Origin: Gliomastix tumulicola
Lineage: Eukaryota; Ascomycota; Sordariomycetes; Hypocreales; Bionectriaceae
Reading direction: 5' to 3'
DNA: 64,000 nt
Assembly (NCBI GenBank): GCA_001599755.1
Contig: BCHX01000004.1
Coordinates: 1,240,001-1,304,000, forward strand
Of the stretch, positions 64,000 through 64,000 are shown one piece after another (within the stretch, counting starts at the first letter, position 1; each line of letters begins with the position of its first letter). The notes beneath the pieces are model-generated. The model worked only from the letters and a program-made list of their open reading frames with translations, ran no database searches and was not told the DNA's origin. Both the position numbers and the translations under genes were made by a program.

Positions 64000-64000
64000 T

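Overview
The window reads as a nuclear segment of a filamentous ascomycete (Pezizomycotina, most likely a Sordariomycete; the class is an inference). The grounds are short GT-AG introns of about 50-140 nt with CTRAY-like branch points, GC-rich coding, CT-rich 5' leaders, and fungal families such as an AsaB-type oxidoreductase, GT34 glycosyltransferase, TRP-like channel, LYS9, cytochrome c heme lyase and battenin. Exon-intron structures were worked out by hand from splice sites, reading phase and family motifs. I found no rRNA, tRNA or CRISPR array.

Layout. 0-3.5 kb: the 3' end of a gamma-glutamyltransferase, a possible micro-protein and a five-exon AsaB/CmcJ-family enzyme. 3.9-6.8 kb: a six-exon ankyrin protein. 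7.6-17.2 kb: mitochondrial acyl-CoA dehydrogenase, a single-pass cysteine-rich wall-sensor-like protein, a 560-residue conserved membrane protein, a secreted glycosylasparaginase, and a small gene interrupted by one in-frame UAG. 18-25 kb: alpha/beta hydrolase, an unknown beta-rich protein, a TRP-like channel and a secreted V8/trypsin-type protease. 25-36 kb: a cluster with the flavour of fungal self/non-self or stress signalling: a TPR-CHAT caspase-like protease facing a 736-residue unknown membrane protein tail to tail, a macrodomain protein, and a second ankyrin protein with a STAND-type N terminus but no NTPase. 36.5-53.8 kb: mainly housekeeping: sugar transporter, secreted inorganic pyrophosphatase, metallo-beta-lactamase-fold hydrolase, GT34 glycosyltransferase, RUS/DUF647 protein, CYC3, a small disordered protein, CLN3/BTN1 and LYS9. 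54-64 kb: accessory DNA with a secreted beta-helix protein, a GH43-like arabinofuranosidase, an unknown 292-residue protein, repeat remnants, a decaying amidase with an in-frame UAG, a 0.5 kb minisatellite, and the 3' part of an M14 carboxypeptidase cut by the window edge.

Most unusual observations. (1) The convergent gap at 42.77-43.27 kb is packed with nested inverted repeats. Three units share a GCC-AG-CGAC / GTCG-N-GGC stem, each capped by a hairpin that keeps pairing while its sequence changes. This looks like an array of related structured RNA or foldback elements that I cannot assign to a known family. (2) Two otherwise coherent reading frames (16714-17214 and the amidase at 60150-62176) are each broken by an in-frame UAG in CUAGGA context, compatible with RIP-type C-to-T decay or with developmentally edited UAG-to-UGG stop codons. 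(3) A CHAT protease is paired with an uncharacterised membrane protein. (4) A diverged dispersed repeat lies near 20.5 kb and 59.8 kb.
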